DNA from: Planctomycetota bacterium
Lineage (GTDB): Bacteria; Planctomycetota; Phycisphaerae; Phycisphaerales; UBA1924
Direction: 5' to 3'
Length of the DNA stretch: 20,916 bases
Assembly (NCBI GenBank): GCA_023434205.1
Contig: JAEYTB010000072.1
Span: 1-20,916, forward strand
Part shown: in pieces, positions 11,851 through 20,404 of the stretch
How positions within the stretch are numbered: the first letter of the stretch is position 1
Layout: every line of letters begins with the position of its first letter
Translations under genes and position numbers: made by a program
The notes under the pieces: generated by a model
The model's input: the letters and a program-made list of their open reading frames with translations, nothing else
Databases searched by the model: none
What the model was told of the DNA's origin: nothing

Positions 11851-13644
11851 CTACGCGTACGCGTGCAGCCCCGGCAGCAGCAGGTTCACGCCGAAGTACG
11901 TCCACAGCATCACGATGAACCCCACCACGCTGAGCCACGCCGTGGTCAGGCCCTTCTTCGCCGGGGCCGCGATGCGCACGTGGATGACGATCAGGTAGAT
12001 GATCCACGTGAGCAGCGCCCACGTCTCCTTGGGGTCGAAGGCCCACCAGCGGCCCCAGGAATGGTCCGCCCACCACGCCCCCAGCAGGATGCCCACGCCC
12101 AGCGTCCAGAACGCGAGCTGGAGCACGATCATCTGGGCGGTGTCGAGGTCTGCCAGCAGCTTGGCCTTGGTGGCGCTGACCTCGCCCACGGCGACCGCCG
12201 CGAGACCGGCTTCTTCCGGCGAGGCCAGTGGCGCGGGTGCGGCTTTTCCGAAGTAGTGCGACCCCAGGTAGAACAGGCTGCACACGAAGCCCAGGGCGAT
12301 CAGGCCGTAGCTGACCAGCACCGTGGTGACGTGGTACTTGAGGAGCACGCTGGTGTTCAGGATCGCCGCCTCGCGCTCGATGTGCTGGCCGGGGATCCCC
12401 GCCTGCGTCGCGGTGACCAGCACCATGAACCCCACCGCCGCGGCGGCCGCCCCGAAGAGCCACTGGCGGCGCCAGACCATGACGCCCAGGCCCACCGCCG
12501 CGGCGAAGAGCGAAAGCCCCGTCATCGACTCGTACTGGTTCTGGATCGCGAAGCGTTCGGCGATGAGGCAGCGCAGGATGAAGCCGAAGGCGTGCAGGCC
12601 GACGGCGCCGATCAGCAGGCCGGTGCCAAGGCCGGCCAGCCAGCGGCGGCCCGTGCCGAACGCGAGCAGCAGCGTGACCAGCGAGACGCAGTAGGCCCAG
12701 AAGCCCCACTCGAAGGCGTTGGCCTTGTTGTACGTCAGCTCCAGCCCGCGGCTGGTTGTGGGGTACACCCCCGCGTTGATCGCGGGCAGCTCCGCGGCGA
12801 GCGTCGCGATCGCGGCGTTCGCCCCCGCGGCGTCGCCCGCGCGCCACGCCTCGCCGAGCTTCAGCGCGGCCTGCCGCGCGGGGGAGCCCGCGGGGAGGCG
12901 CGAGAGGTGCTGCCAGGGCAGGTCGCGCGCGGGGGGCGCGACCATCACGAAGTTGGCGTAGCCGTTGATGTAGAGCCCCACGGCCTGGTCGGTCTCGGCG
13001 AGGGCCCGCATGTAGGGCTCCTGCCCCGCGCGGGCCTGGGCCACCTGCATGCCGAAGCGGTCGAGCATGAGGGGCGTGACGGCGCCGCTCTTGAGCTCGT
13101 GGTCCTGCCTGGCCTCGTCGCCGGGGAACTGGAGCTCGATGAGGTCGCGGCGCAGGTTGAGGTAGTCGATGCCGATGATCGGGCGCTGCACGTAGTACGC
13201 GGGGTCGATGGTGAGGTCCAGCAGCGTGAAGAGCGGGTCGTACTTGACCGCCGTGGGCTTGGTGATGGTCTCCGCCGCGCTCGCGGCCTGCCCGCGGATG
13301 TAGTCGGTGTACCGCTTGCGGCCCGTGAGCTTCTGCACGGTCTCGCGGGCGAGGGTGTCGAGCACCTTGACGCGCCCGTTGTGGAACACCGCGAGCCCGC
13401 GCAGCGGCTCAACGTCGATCTGCGCCGCGAACGTCGCCTTCGCCTGTGTCTCGGCGATCTTCGCCGGGTCCGCGTTTGTCGGCCCGAAGGGGTTGCTGAT
13501 CCCCTCGCCCTGGCTGAGGAGCTGCGTCGCCGGGTGCGCGTTGCCGTCGGGCGCGGTCTGGCCGGGGGCCGAAGTGGCAAAGAGCAACTGGCACAGGGCA
13601 AAGAGAACCGGGACCAGCCAGCTTGTCTTCTTGCGCTTTGCCAT
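11851..13644 (-). CDS. ccsA: Cytochrome c biogenesis protein CcsA
   Basis: Membrane subunit of system II cytochrome c maturation, which with ResB/CcsB carries haem across the membrane and attaches it to apocytochromes. It has 597 residues, far longer than the roughly 320 of a bare CcsA: the first 300 are an extra secreted-side region after a signal-like N-terminus (TSWLVPVLFALCQLLFATSA), with no domain I recognise. The C-terminal half has about eight hydrophobic helices and the haem-handling WWD region WADHSWGRWWAFDPKETWAL (about 520-540), where GWDPKE of most homologues reads AFDPKE. Conserved His candidates are in LLKYHVTTVLVSYG, IVIHVRI and the terminal GVNLLLPGLHAYA. The ATG at 13644 has AGAGG upstream; an in-frame GTG at 13650 is the alternative. 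It begins 24 bp after the resB stop, so the two are almost certainly one operon. Confidence 0.9.
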   Translation of the reverse strand: MAKRKKTSWLVPVLFALCQLLFATSAPGQTAPDGNAHPATQLLSQGEGISNPFGPTNADPAKIAETQAKATFAAQIDVEPLRGLAVFHNGRVKVLDTLARETVQKLTGRKRYTDYIRGQAASAAETITKPTAVKYDPLFTLLDLTIDPAYYVQRPIIGIDYLNLRRDLIELQFPGDEARQDHELKSGAVTPLMLDRFGMQVAQARAGQEPYMRALAETDQAVGLYINGYANFVMVAPPARDLPWQHLSRLPAGSPARQAALKLGEAWRAGDAAGANAAIATLAAELPAINAGVYPTTSRGLELTYNKANAFEWGFWAYCVSLVTLLLAFGTGRRWLAGLGTGLLIGAVGLHAFGFILRCLIAERFAIQNQYESMTGLSLFAAAVGLGVMVWRRQWLFGAAAAAVGFMVLVTATQAGIPGQHIEREAAILNTSVLLKYHVTTVLVSYGLIALGFVCSLFYLGSHYFGKAAPAPLASPEEAGLAAVAVGEVSATKAKLLADLDTAQMIVLQLAFWTLGVGILLGAWWADHSWGRWWAFDPKETWALLTWIIYLIVIHVRIAAPAKKGLTTAWLSVVGFIVMLWTYFGVNLLLPGLHAYA

Positions 13645-13668
13645 TTGCACCTCTGCCCTTTTCCCTTT

Positions 13669-16197
13669 CTACACGCCCACCGGCTCGCGGGCCGGCTTCC
13701 GGTACGTCCCCGCGGCGAGCTGCGACTGGATCTTGAGCTTCTCCCGCCGCACCAGCCACGGCTTCAGGTAGAACGCCCACGGGATGCCCACGCCCATCAT
13801 GACGCTGCCCAGGGCGATGAGGTGGATGCCGGGGTTGTTGCCCACGCCCAGGATGGTGAAGGACGCGAACGCCCGCTGCAGCTCGCCGCGGTCGGCCTGC
13901 GCCTGCGTGCGCTGCCACCCCGACTGGTCCCAGCCGGCCTGGCTGAACTTGAACTGGTGGGGGTTCATGCCCGCGGCGAGCCTGCCGGGCAGGTTGACGA
14001 TCCAGGGGCGGCCGTCGTCCCAGTGGAAGGGGGCTTGGAGCGGCTCGTTGAGCTTGGTGATGTGGGTGAAGGGGTCGAAGCGGGCGCCGCGGGGCGTGAC
14101 GCGGACGATGGACTGGTAGTCGCGGGGCGCGCCGCGGTGGTCGTAGGCGATCATCTCAAAGTCGACCAGGCGCAGCTCGAAGCCCGGGAGCGGGCGCTGG
14201 AGGCGGCCGAAGGCGAGGTCGATGGTGCGGCCGTCGGGGAGCGTGACGCGCCGCTCGGTGCCGCTCATCACGGTGAGGAAGCGCGTGAAGGGGAGCCAGA
14301 CGACCTCGCGGTAGGGCTTGCCCGCGACCGTCGCGGAAAGCTCGACGCCGAGCATGCCCTTGTCGTGGGTGCCAACGAACTGCTTCTCCTGGCGGTCGGG
14401 GGGGACGGGGCGGGGGCGTTCGACCTTGACGGCGTGTTCCCAGCGCTCGCCCGCGCGGAGGAAGACGCCCGGGACCATCTCGAACCGCTCGCCCGCGGGG
14501 ATGGAGTCGAGCACACGGACGTGCCCGCCGGGCCGGCGGATGATGGCGCGGGTGACGCCCGCGACCTCGTCGATGTACGCGTAGACGCGGTCGGCCTCGA
14601 TCAGCGCGACCCGGATCGACGGGTCCGCATCCCGGCGCGTCGGCATGCCCTGGGCGTTCTGCGTCGGCAGGATGTCCTGGTTGAGCTCGGGGTAGCGGTG
14701 GTAGACGAAGCGCTCGTAAGCCTCGCCCGTGGGAGGGGTGATCTGCAGGACCGCGACGGAGCTGGTGGCGCCGCGATACCCGGGCGTGATGATCGGGAAG
14801 GTGGGCGTGGGGGAGAGCTCTTTGACGCCGATGCGGTAGCCGGTTTCGCCGACGGGGAACGCCGAGCCGTGCAGGATGGGGTGGACGGAGCGGTGCGCGG
14901 GGCGGCCGTCGGAGGCGGGGACCTCGACCACCAGGGCGTGGCGCGTGTCTTCGGGCAGCGGCTCGCCGAGGTCGCGCCAGCGTTCGTCGGTCATGCCCGC
15001 ACCGGGGCCCATCGTGTACTCGATGGCGAAGGCGTCGTTGCCGGTGTGGCGGTCGGCGGGGGTCTGCGCCGGGAAGGTGAAGGCGAAGGCGGGGTCGGGG
15101 TTGATGGAGCCGTCGGCCTCGGGCAGGTTGCTGTACAGGTAGACAAAGCGGAGCGGGCCCGCGCCGGCGTGGCCGGGCTCGACCCTTCGGTAGTCGGTCA
15201 TGGGCTCGGCGTACGCCGCGTAGCCGATCACGCGCAGGGACACATCCGGGGGTGTGAGCGTGTTCTTGGGGGGCGGGGCGGGGAGGTCGAGGACGCGCCC
15301 GGCGCCGGAGGTGGTCTTCTGCCAGCGGCCGACGACCGAGGCGAGCTCCCCCGCGGCGGCGTCGAGGTTGTAGTCGTTGTAGCGGGGGACGTCGGTCAGG
15401 GGCCGCTGCTCCCAGCCCATGCGGCCGGGGTTGACGAACAGCGCGACGCGGGTGTTGTCGTAAAAGGCCTGCTGAGGCGGGCCGATCGCCGGCTTGCCGT
15501 CGGGCCCGGGCGAGCCGGCGAGGAGGATGGTGTCGCCCTCCTGCTTAAGCCCCGCGTAGTAGATGCTGCCCAGCGCGATCACCACGATGCCGGTGTGGAC
15601 GGTGAGCACGCCGATGTTCTTGACGTTGAACTCGATGCGGCGGACCGTCGCCACCACCATGTTCACCACGAACAGCAGGAGCACCCACCGCAGCGGCCAC
15701 CACGAGTAGTACTCGAGCTCGGACATCTCGATCCAAGGCAGGCGGCGCAGCGTGGTGGACTTGTACGCCTCGACGAAGTCGGCGAACAGACGCAGTCCCC
15801 TGCCCGTGACGGGGTCAAAGTGCAGCGCCGGCCACGCCCACCGCAGCCAGACCCACACGCCCAGGGCCGCGAAGGCGAGCAGTGTGACAAAGGCCGCTAC
15901 GAACCGGGTCGCGGGCTGGGCGCGGGAGGCCAGGCGCCTCACCAGCAGGGCGGGCAGGCCCGCGATGACGCCCACCAGCAGCACGAACGCCGCGGAGTAG
16001 ATGAGCCATGTTGGGATCAGCGCGAGCATGCCCACGGGCACGCTGGCGGAGGTTCCGTAGAGCATGACGAAGGAGAGCAGGATCACGGCGAGGGTGATCG
16101 AGCTGAACGCCTTCAGGAGCGCCCTGACCGGCCACAAAAGGGGAGCCCTGAGGTGCTGATCATCCCAGGCGTTGCTGCGTCGTGCTTTGGCGCTCAT
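13669..16197 (-). CDS. resB: ResB-like cytochrome c biogenesis protein (CcsB)
   Basis: Partner of CcsA in system II cytochrome c maturation. It has 842 residues, larger than typical ResB (450-650). Five hydrophobic segments stand in the first 220 residues (from LLKAFSSITLAVILLSFVML to NIGVLTVHTGIVVIALGSIYY), the first pair being the ResB signature. A periplasmic domain of about 570 residues follows, then a final helix preceded by the conserved VGNNPGIH (HLIALGSVMMGVGIPWAFYL) and a short basic cytosolic tail. The His in VHTGIVVIALGS and the His in NNPGIH are candidate haem ligands by family comparison. The size comes from the periplasmic domain, in which I recognise no separate fold. It is the first gene of the resB-ccsA pair; the ATG at 16197 has no clear Shine-Dalgarno. 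Confidence 0.85.
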   Translation of the reverse strand: MSAKARRSNAWDDQHLRAPLLWPVRALLKAFSSITLAVILLSFVMLYGTSASVPVGMLALIPTWLIYSAAFVLLVGVIAGLPALLVRRLASRAQPATRFVAAFVTLLAFAALGVWVWLRWAWPALHFDPVTGRGLRLFADFVEAYKSTTLRRLPWIEMSELEYYSWWPLRWVLLLFVVNMVVATVRRIEFNVKNIGVLTVHTGIVVIALGSIYYAGLKQEGDTILLAGSPGPDGKPAIGPPQQAFYDNTRVALFVNPGRMGWEQRPLTDVPRYNDYNLDAAAGELASVVGRWQKTTSGAGRVLDLPAPPPKNTLTPPDVSLRVIGYAAYAEPMTDYRRVEPGHAGAGPLRFVYLYSNLPEADGSINPDPAFAFTFPAQTPADRHTGNDAFAIEYTMGPGAGMTDERWRDLGEPLPEDTRHALVVEVPASDGRPAHRSVHPILHGSAFPVGETGYRIGVKELSPTPTFPIITPGYRGATSSVAVLQITPPTGEAYERFVYHRYPELNQDILPTQNAQGMPTRRDADPSIRVALIEADRVYAYIDEVAGVTRAIIRRPGGHVRVLDSIPAGERFEMVPGVFLRAGERWEHAVKVERPRPVPPDRQEKQFVGTHDKGMLGVELSATVAGKPYREVVWLPFTRFLTVMSGTERRVTLPDGRTIDLAFGRLQRPLPGFELRLVDFEMIAYDHRGAPRDYQSIVRVTPRGARFDPFTHITKLNEPLQAPFHWDDGRPWIVNLPGRLAAGMNPHQFKFSQAGWDQSGWQRTQAQADRGELQRAFASFTILGVGNNPGIHLIALGSVMMGVGIPWAFYLKPWLVRREKLKIQSQLAAGTYRKPAREPVGV

Positions 16198-16303
16198 CAG
16201 GCTCGCGGGGGCAAAGGGGGTGGGGGCCGCCCCCGGAGAGGGGGGTGGGCGGTTTCACATCAACCTTATGCGGCGCACGGGGCCCACTCTGCCTTTTCGG
16301 GGG

Positions 16304-17671
16304 CTACTTCCACCTATACAGCAGCTCAAGGTCCCCGGGCGGGGCGGTGCTCAGGGCTTCCTCCAGCGCGCGCAGCGCGCTTGAAACGCGCCCCGGGAGC
16401 GGGACGGCCACCAGCCCGGCGAGCGGCCCGGGCGCGAGCGTGAACAGGGCGGGGTCGAGCCCCAGGGCGAGCGCGCCGTGGACGGTGGCCATGCGCAGCA
16501 GGGTCAGGGGGTCGGCGCCATCGCGCTGGCGGAGCAGGCGCGCTTCATCCCAGGTGGACAGGCATGCGCAGGGCGCGGGCAGGTTGATGACCGAGTCGGT
16601 CCCCAGGCAGACATTGATGCCCGCGGCCAGCATGTCCCGGTAGCGGTGGGGGCCGAAGCGCTCGTGGGCGCCGAAGTAGGCCGAGGCGCGGGGGCAATAG
16701 GCCACGCTCGCCCGCGCGCGGGCGAGGAGCGCGAGGTCGTCGTCGCCGGCATCGTTCACGTGCGCGCAGAGCATCGGGCGCGTCCTAAGGACCGGGGCGA
16801 GGTGGGCGACCGGCGAGAGGCCGCGACCGAGCTCGGCGAGCATCGAATCGTCCCACAGGCGGAGCGACGCGAGGAAGTCCCGCTGCGGGCCGCGGCCCTC
16901 ACCGATGAACGTGCGCTCCTCGGCGGTCTCGGCGAGGTGGGTGGACACCGGCACGTGCGGGGCGATCTGGTCGAGCAGCCAGCGGTAGGTCTTGAGGCTG
17001 ACGGTGGTGGGGGCGTGCGGCTGGATGCCGGGGCGGACGCCCTCAACGGGGGTGCTGAAAGCCTGTCGGTTGGTGTGGAGAAGCTGTGATATGCGTTCGC
17101 GGGCGGGGGCCTCTCCCCGGCCAATCGAGAAGAACTCCACAAAGCTCACACCCAGTCCCAGGCCCTCGCGGAGGGTGTGGAAAGGGGCGAGCGTGGGCTG
17201 GCCGAGGGCCGCGCCGGCGATGTCGCCGATCGCGACGACGCCGCCCGCGAGGGAGAGGGCGACGCCATCTCGCACACTTTGCGCGATGTCGTGCTCCTGG
17301 GTGCGGCGGTTGGAGCGGACGGTGTCGACGAAGCCCTGGAAGCCCGCGGCGGGATCGAGGGGGCGTGGGCCGATGTGGGTGAGGTCGAGGTGGGTGTGGG
17401 CGTTGACCAGGCCGGGAACGAGCAGGGATTCGGGCCTTTTCAAGGCACGGGCGTGGGGGGAGAGCGGGTGGGCGTCGATGGCGGCGGGGGTTCCCAGCGC
17501 GAGGACCTCGGCGCGGCCTGTCAGCGGCCCAGGTCCCTGCAACGGGTTAGCGTCGGCAAGCCGGAGGAGGATTGAGGCCGGGGCGAGGGCGAGGCCGGCC
17601 CCGTCGATGGCCGCCGCGGCGTCGACACGCACTCCCAAAAAATCGTGCTCGTGAGGGGGGGGCGATTTCAT
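16304..17671 (-). CDS. Amidohydrolase, MTA/SAH deaminase-like
   Basis: Cytosolic metal-dependent hydrolase of the amidohydrolase superfamily, in the branch that includes 5-methylthioadenosine/S-adenosylhomocysteine, guanine and chlorotriazine deaminases; 455 residues from the ATG at 17671. The metal-site pattern is complete: His92 and His94 in NAHTHLD, His219 in QPHAP, His245 and Glu248 in STHLAETAEE, His304 in CAHV and Asp359 in LGTDS. The small N-terminal beta domain is present and PGLVNAHTHL is canonical. The substrate cannot be assigned: the motifs fit nucleoside or base deamination, but no partner gene (mtnP, ahcY) is near. A TTG at 17710 is an alternative start; neither has a clear Shine-Dalgarno. 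It is divergent from the OmpA-like lipoprotein gene and lies 106 bp upstream of resB, so it may be transcribed with it. Confidence 0.88.
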   Translation of the reverse strand: MKSPPPHEHDFLGVRVDAAAAIDGAGLALAPASILLRLADANPLQGPGPLTGRAEVLALGTPAAIDAHPLSPHARALKRPESLLVPGLVNAHTHLDLTHIGPRPLDPAAGFQGFVDTVRSNRRTQEHDIAQSVRDGVALSLAGGVVAIGDIAGAALGQPTLAPFHTLREGLGLGVSFVEFFSIGRGEAPARERISQLLHTNRQAFSTPVEGVRPGIQPHAPTTVSLKTYRWLLDQIAPHVPVSTHLAETAEERTFIGEGRGPQRDFLASLRLWDDSMLAELGRGLSPVAHLAPVLRTRPMLCAHVNDAGDDDLALLARARASVAYCPRASAYFGAHERFGPHRYRDMLAAGINVCLGTDSVINLPAPCACLSTWDEARLLRQRDGADPLTLLRMATVHGALALGLDPALFTLAPGPLAGLVAVPLPGRVSSALRALEEALSTAPPGDLELLYRWK

Positions 17672-17800
17672 GCAACGGGGCGGGGGGTTCCGATACCGCA
17701 GTCCGGCCAAGGCGCGACAAGCGCCAGGGCCTCAACAACGGTAACCGCCCGGGAGCGCCGAGAAACGCCCGCCGGTAGGATGCCGCGCAACGCAGATTTT

Positions 17801-17819
17801 GCGCCCCGCGGAGGGGCGC
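17801..17819 (+). promoter_or_regulatory. Hairpin in the leader of the OmpA-like gene
   Basis: GCGCCCC (17801-17807), loop GCGGA, GGGGCGC (17813-17819): a perfect 7-bp GC stem, 39 nt ahead of the ATG. It could stabilise or regulate the abundant lipoprotein mRNA. No T-run follows, so it does not look like a terminator. Confidence 0.5.
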
Positions 17820-17858
17820 TCACAGGTGGAAGCGAACGCTGAAGGGAGTCAGAAAGGA

Positions 17859-18710
17859 ATGAACATGAGCATCCGTCGTCTGTCACTGCCGTTGCTGGCC
17901 TTGGGTCTCGCGTCGCTGCTGGGCGGCTGCGTGGGCCAGGGCGAGTACGACCGCCTGTACGAGGTCAACGCGAGCCTCACGGCGCAGAACAAGGACCTGT
18001 CGCGCCAGCTGGAAGAGGAGCGGGCGGCGAAGTCGCTGCTCCAGAGCGGGGCGCTGAGCGGCGACAAGACGGTCGCCGGGCTGCAGAAGCAGCTCCTCGC
18101 CGTGACGGCGCAGCGGGACAACGCGCTGCAGTCGCTCAAGGACATGGAGAAGCGGCTGGCGGGCATGGAGTTCGGGCCGGTGGACGCGACGACCGACCTG
18201 GCGCTGGCCCAGATCGCGAGCCAGTTCCCCGACCTGATCAAGTATGACCAGAGCCGCGGCATGCTGCGGTTCGCCAGCGACCTGACCTTCGACAGCGGGT
18301 CGGACAAGCTGCGGGCGGACGCGGCGTCGGCGATCGACGCGCTGGGGAAGGTGCTGACGTCTTCGTCGGCCTCGGCGTACGAGGTCGTGATCGAGGGGCA
18401 CACCGACAGCCAGCGGCTGAGCGCCGGCACGGCCCAGCGTCACCGCACGAACCGCCACCTCTCGACCCACCGGGCGATCTCGGTGGCCGAGCAGCTCGCG
18501 GGTTTGGGCGTGGCGTCTGATCGCATGCTCGCGGCGGGCTGGGGCGAGTGGCGTCCGCTGGTGCCCAACACCGGCAACGGCAACACGCCCGCGAACCGGC
18601 GGGTGGAGATCTTCCTGGCCAAGGGTCGCGGGACCGGTTCGAGCGAGCCGGTGCCGGCGACGATCGAGCGGCGCACCAACGTGAACGAGGACATCGACAT
18701 CACGAAGTGA
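17859..18710 (+). CDS. OmpA-family (Pal-like) lipoprotein
   Basis: Cell-envelope lipoprotein with a peptidoglycan-binding OmpA domain, 283 residues. A signal peptide with lipobox LGGC (about residues 22-25) predicts lipidation. A coiled coil follows (about 28-110: YDRLYEVNASLTAQNKDLSRQLEEERAAKSLL and on). The OmpA domain begins at LTFDSGSDKL; it has the diaminopimelate-binding region IEGHTDS and NTPANRRVEIFLAKG with the conserved Asp and Arg, and RMLAAGWGEWRPLVPN between them. The insertion TAQRHRTNRHLSTHRAISVAEQL is slightly longer than in Pal. The start was taken as the first ATG of the MNMS pair, with GGAG 10 nt upstream; the second ATG (17865) is equally possible. It is a single gene followed by two hairpins. 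No tolB, tolA or tolQR is nearby, so I do not call it pal. Confidence 0.9.
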   Translation: MNMSIRRLSLPLLALGLASLLGGCVGQGEYDRLYEVNASLTAQNKDLSRQLEEERAAKSLLQSGALSGDKTVAGLQKQLLAVTAQRDNALQSLKDMEKRLAGMEFGPVDATTDLALAQIASQFPDLIKYDQSRGMLRFASDLTFDSGSDKLRADAASAIDALGKVLTSSSASAYEVVIEGHTDSQRLSAGTAQRHRTNRHLSTHRAISVAEQLAGLGVASDRMLAAGWGEWRPLVPNTGNGNTPANRRVEIFLAKGRGTGSSEPVPATIERRTNVNEDIDITK

Positions 18711-18716
18711 TGTTGG

Positions 18717-18732
18717 CCGCCCCGCGGGGCGG
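18717..18732. repeat. 16-bp perfect GC palindrome
   Basis: CCGCCCCGCGGGGCGG directly follows the OmpA-like stop by 6 nt. It may belong to the transcript end of that gene, but there is no T-run. Confidence 0.6.
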
Positions 18733-18760
18733 TGAACAGACGAGTTTTCGAACGGCGCAG

Positions 18761-18797
18761 GGCCCGGACCGTCCCCTTCAGAGGGATGAGCCGGGCC
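18761..18797 (+). terminator. Probable terminator of the OmpA-like gene
   Basis: Outer stem GGCCCGG (18761-18767)/CCGGGCC (18791-18797) with an inner TCCC/GGGA pairing around the loop CTTCAGA, followed by the T-rich TTGTGCGTTGT. It lies between the lipoprotein stop and the MlaE-type permease gene and suggests that they are separate transcripts. Confidence 0.5.
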
Positions 18798-18877
18798 TTG
18801 TGCGTTGTGCGGGTTGAAGGCGCGGGGGATGGGCGCGGCGGCCGTTCCACCGGTGCTTGCCCCCTACCCTCCCCGCG

Positions 18878-19738
18878 ATGTCCGACGACGAACGCATGCC
18901 CACGCCCAACTGGATGACCCCCGTCGCGGGCGTGGCGCGCCTGGGGCACTCCATCCTGAACGCCATCGTGGCGTTCGGGCAGTTCACGCGGTTCATGATG
19001 CACACGTTCCGCGGCCTGCGCGCGGTGCGGACGTGGAGCCGGCGCGACCGGCTGTGGCGGCAGCTCTACTTTGTCGGGACCACGTCCATCCCGGTGCTGG
19101 CCATTACGGGCGGCTTCATCGGCATGATCCTGGCCTTTGAGGGGTTCCGGCAGTTCCAGTCGATCGGCCAGGAGGCGCGGCTGGGCGGGGTGATCAACCT
19201 GTCCGTGGTCAAGCAGATCGGGCCGGTGCTCGCGGCGGTCATGCTCGCGGGGCGGGTGGGCTGCTCGCTGACAGCGGAGCTGGGCACGATGAAGGTGACC
19301 GAGCAGCTCGACGCGATGCGGGCGATGGGCAGCGACCCGGTGAAGGTGCTGGTCGTGCCGCGGTTCGTGGCGTGCGTGGTGATGATCCCGCCGCTGACGG
19401 TGGTGAGCAACCTCTGCGGCGTGCTGGGCGGGTGGCTGGTGACGACGCGGTTTTATGACACCGATTCGAACCTGTACTGGAACTACAGCGAGATCTTCGT
19501 GACGTGGTTCGACGTGATGAGCGGGCTGGTGAAGGCGGTGTTCTTTGGCGCGGGGATCGGGCTGATCGCGTGCTACAAGGGGTTCTCGTGCCGGCCGGGG
19601 GCAGAGGGCGTGGGCGAGGCGACGACAGACTCGTTCGTCACGAGCTTCCTCACGATCATCCTGATGTCGCTGGTGCTGGCGAAGGTGCTGAACGACATCG
19701 ACTACTGGCTGCACGGGGTGGGCAGCGTGTTCGGCTGA
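18878..19738 (+). CDS. MlaE-family ABC transporter permease
   Basis: Inner-membrane permease of the MlaE/YrbE family, subunits of MCE-type ABC systems that move phospholipids or other lipids between membranes; 286 residues from the ATG at 18878. Family blocks are clear: an N-terminal interfacial helix, TTSIPVLAITGGFIGMILAFEG, VVKQIGPVLAAVMLAGRVGCSLTAELGTMKVTEQLDAMRAMGSDPVKVLVVPRFVAC, and the C-terminal GFSCRPGAEGVGEATTDSFVTSF and the final helix. The ELGTMKVTEQLDA...MG.DP loop is the interface with the ATPase. The ATPase (mlaF) and MCE protein (mlaD) usually follow, but here the next gene is convergent thpR, so those partners must be elsewhere. No Shine-Dalgarno is visible and a TTG at 18857 is an alternative start. 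Confidence 0.9.
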   Translation: MSDDERMPTPNWMTPVAGVARLGHSILNAIVAFGQFTRFMMHTFRGLRAVRTWSRRDRLWRQLYFVGTTSIPVLAITGGFIGMILAFEGFRQFQSIGQEARLGGVINLSVVKQIGPVLAAVMLAGRVGCSLTAELGTMKVTEQLDAMRAMGSDPVKVLVVPRFVACVVMIPPLTVVSNLCGVLGGWLVTTRFYDTDSNLYWNYSEIFVTWFDVMSGLVKAVFFGAGIGLIACYKGFSCRPGAEGVGEATTDSFVTSFLTIILMSLVLAKVLNDIDYWLHGVGSVFG

Positions 19739-19790
19739 GGCGTCCGCGGCGGTCCAGCGCGCGAGCCCCGGCGGGGACGCAAGGGCCGCG

Positions 19791-20318
19791 TCAGTCGCCG
19801 GCGAATGCGAAGGCGTCAAGCAGCCTGTGTTCCGCCCCGCTCGGGTGCAGCACGCTCTCCATCAGCCGCACTTCCGCGGCCTCAAACTCCGGCATCGGGT
19901 CCAGAGGCTCGCGGAAGCCTGAGGGTGTCGCGGCTCCGCGCCCGCGCACCAGCGTGAGGTGCGGGAGGTACGCCCGCCGCTCCGGCTTTCGCGCCAGCCG
20001 CTGGGCGAGGCGCGTGTGTGCCTGCGAGATGGTGGGGTGCAGTTCGAGCACCGCCGCGAGAAGGTTGGGGAGGGGCTCGATGCTGAGCACGCGGAGCCGC
20101 GGCGGGGTGAGCCCGGCGACACTGCGCGCGACCGACTCGCGGATGGGGCCCAGTTCGCGCACGCCCCGGTCGCCGAGGAAGAGCAGTGTGAGGTGGACCT
20201 TCCCGGCGGGCACGGGGCGGGGGTCGCGCAGGCCCGCGGGAGCGGCGAGCGCTGCCGCACGCTCGACGAGCGACGCGGCGAGGTCGGGCGGCGGGTAGAG
20301 GGCGACGAAGAGGCGCAC
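19791..20318 (-). CDS. thpR: RNA 2',3'-cyclic phosphodiesterase ThpR
   Basis: 2H phosphoesterase family (formerly 2'-5' RNA ligase), about 175 residues, the usual size. Both catalytic HxTx motifs are present: HLTLLFLG in the first half and HLTLVRG in the second, forming the two-histidine site that opens 2',3'-cyclic phosphates on RNA. The N-terminus RLFVALYPPPDL is the standard family start, which favours the GTG at 20318; an in-frame GTG at 20360 would add 14 residues (LHIPLCDGF...) with no family match. Neither has a Shine-Dalgarno. It is convergent with the MlaE-type permease (52 bp) and divergent from mqnC. Its physiological RNA substrate is unknown. Confidence 0.88.
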   Translation of the reverse strand: MRLFVALYPPPDLAASLVERAAALAAPAGLRDPRPVPAGKVHLTLLFLGDRGVRELGPIRESVARSVAGLTPPRLRVLSIEPLPNLLAAVLELHPTISQAHTRLAQRLARKPERRAYLPHLTLVRGRGAATPSGFREPLDPMPEFEAAEVRLMESVLHPSGAEHRLLDAFAFAGD

Positions 20319-20373
20319 GGGGGAGGGTACGAAACCGTCACAAAGGGGGATGTGCAGCACCCCGTGGCCGCGC

Positions 20374-20379
20374 TATAGT
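20374..20379 (+). promoter_or_regulatory. Possible -10 element of mqnC
   Basis: TATAGT lies 25 nt before the mqnC ATG in the short gap shared with thpR. No -35 consensus is visible 17 nt upstream. Confidence 0.3.
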
Positions 20380-20404
20380 TTCAGAAAGGGTTGAAACCTA
20401 CGCC

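Noticed and set aside
11837..12847. Upstream extension of the glycosylase frame to 12847
   Set aside because: It overlaps ccsA in another frame on the same strand and reads as low-complexity sequence; AAG homology starts only near 11800.
11863..16443. A 1526-codon plus-strand open frame opposite ccsA and resB
   Set aside because: Its translation is a Gly/Ala/Arg/Asp-rich sequence with no domain pattern, and it mirrors two well-supported minus-strand genes. Long antisense frames without stops are expected at this GC content.
19741..19779. Terminator between the MlaE permease and thpR
   Set aside because: Only a 4-bp CCCC/GGGG stem and a weak outer pairing are present, with no T-run; too little to call in such GC-rich DNA.
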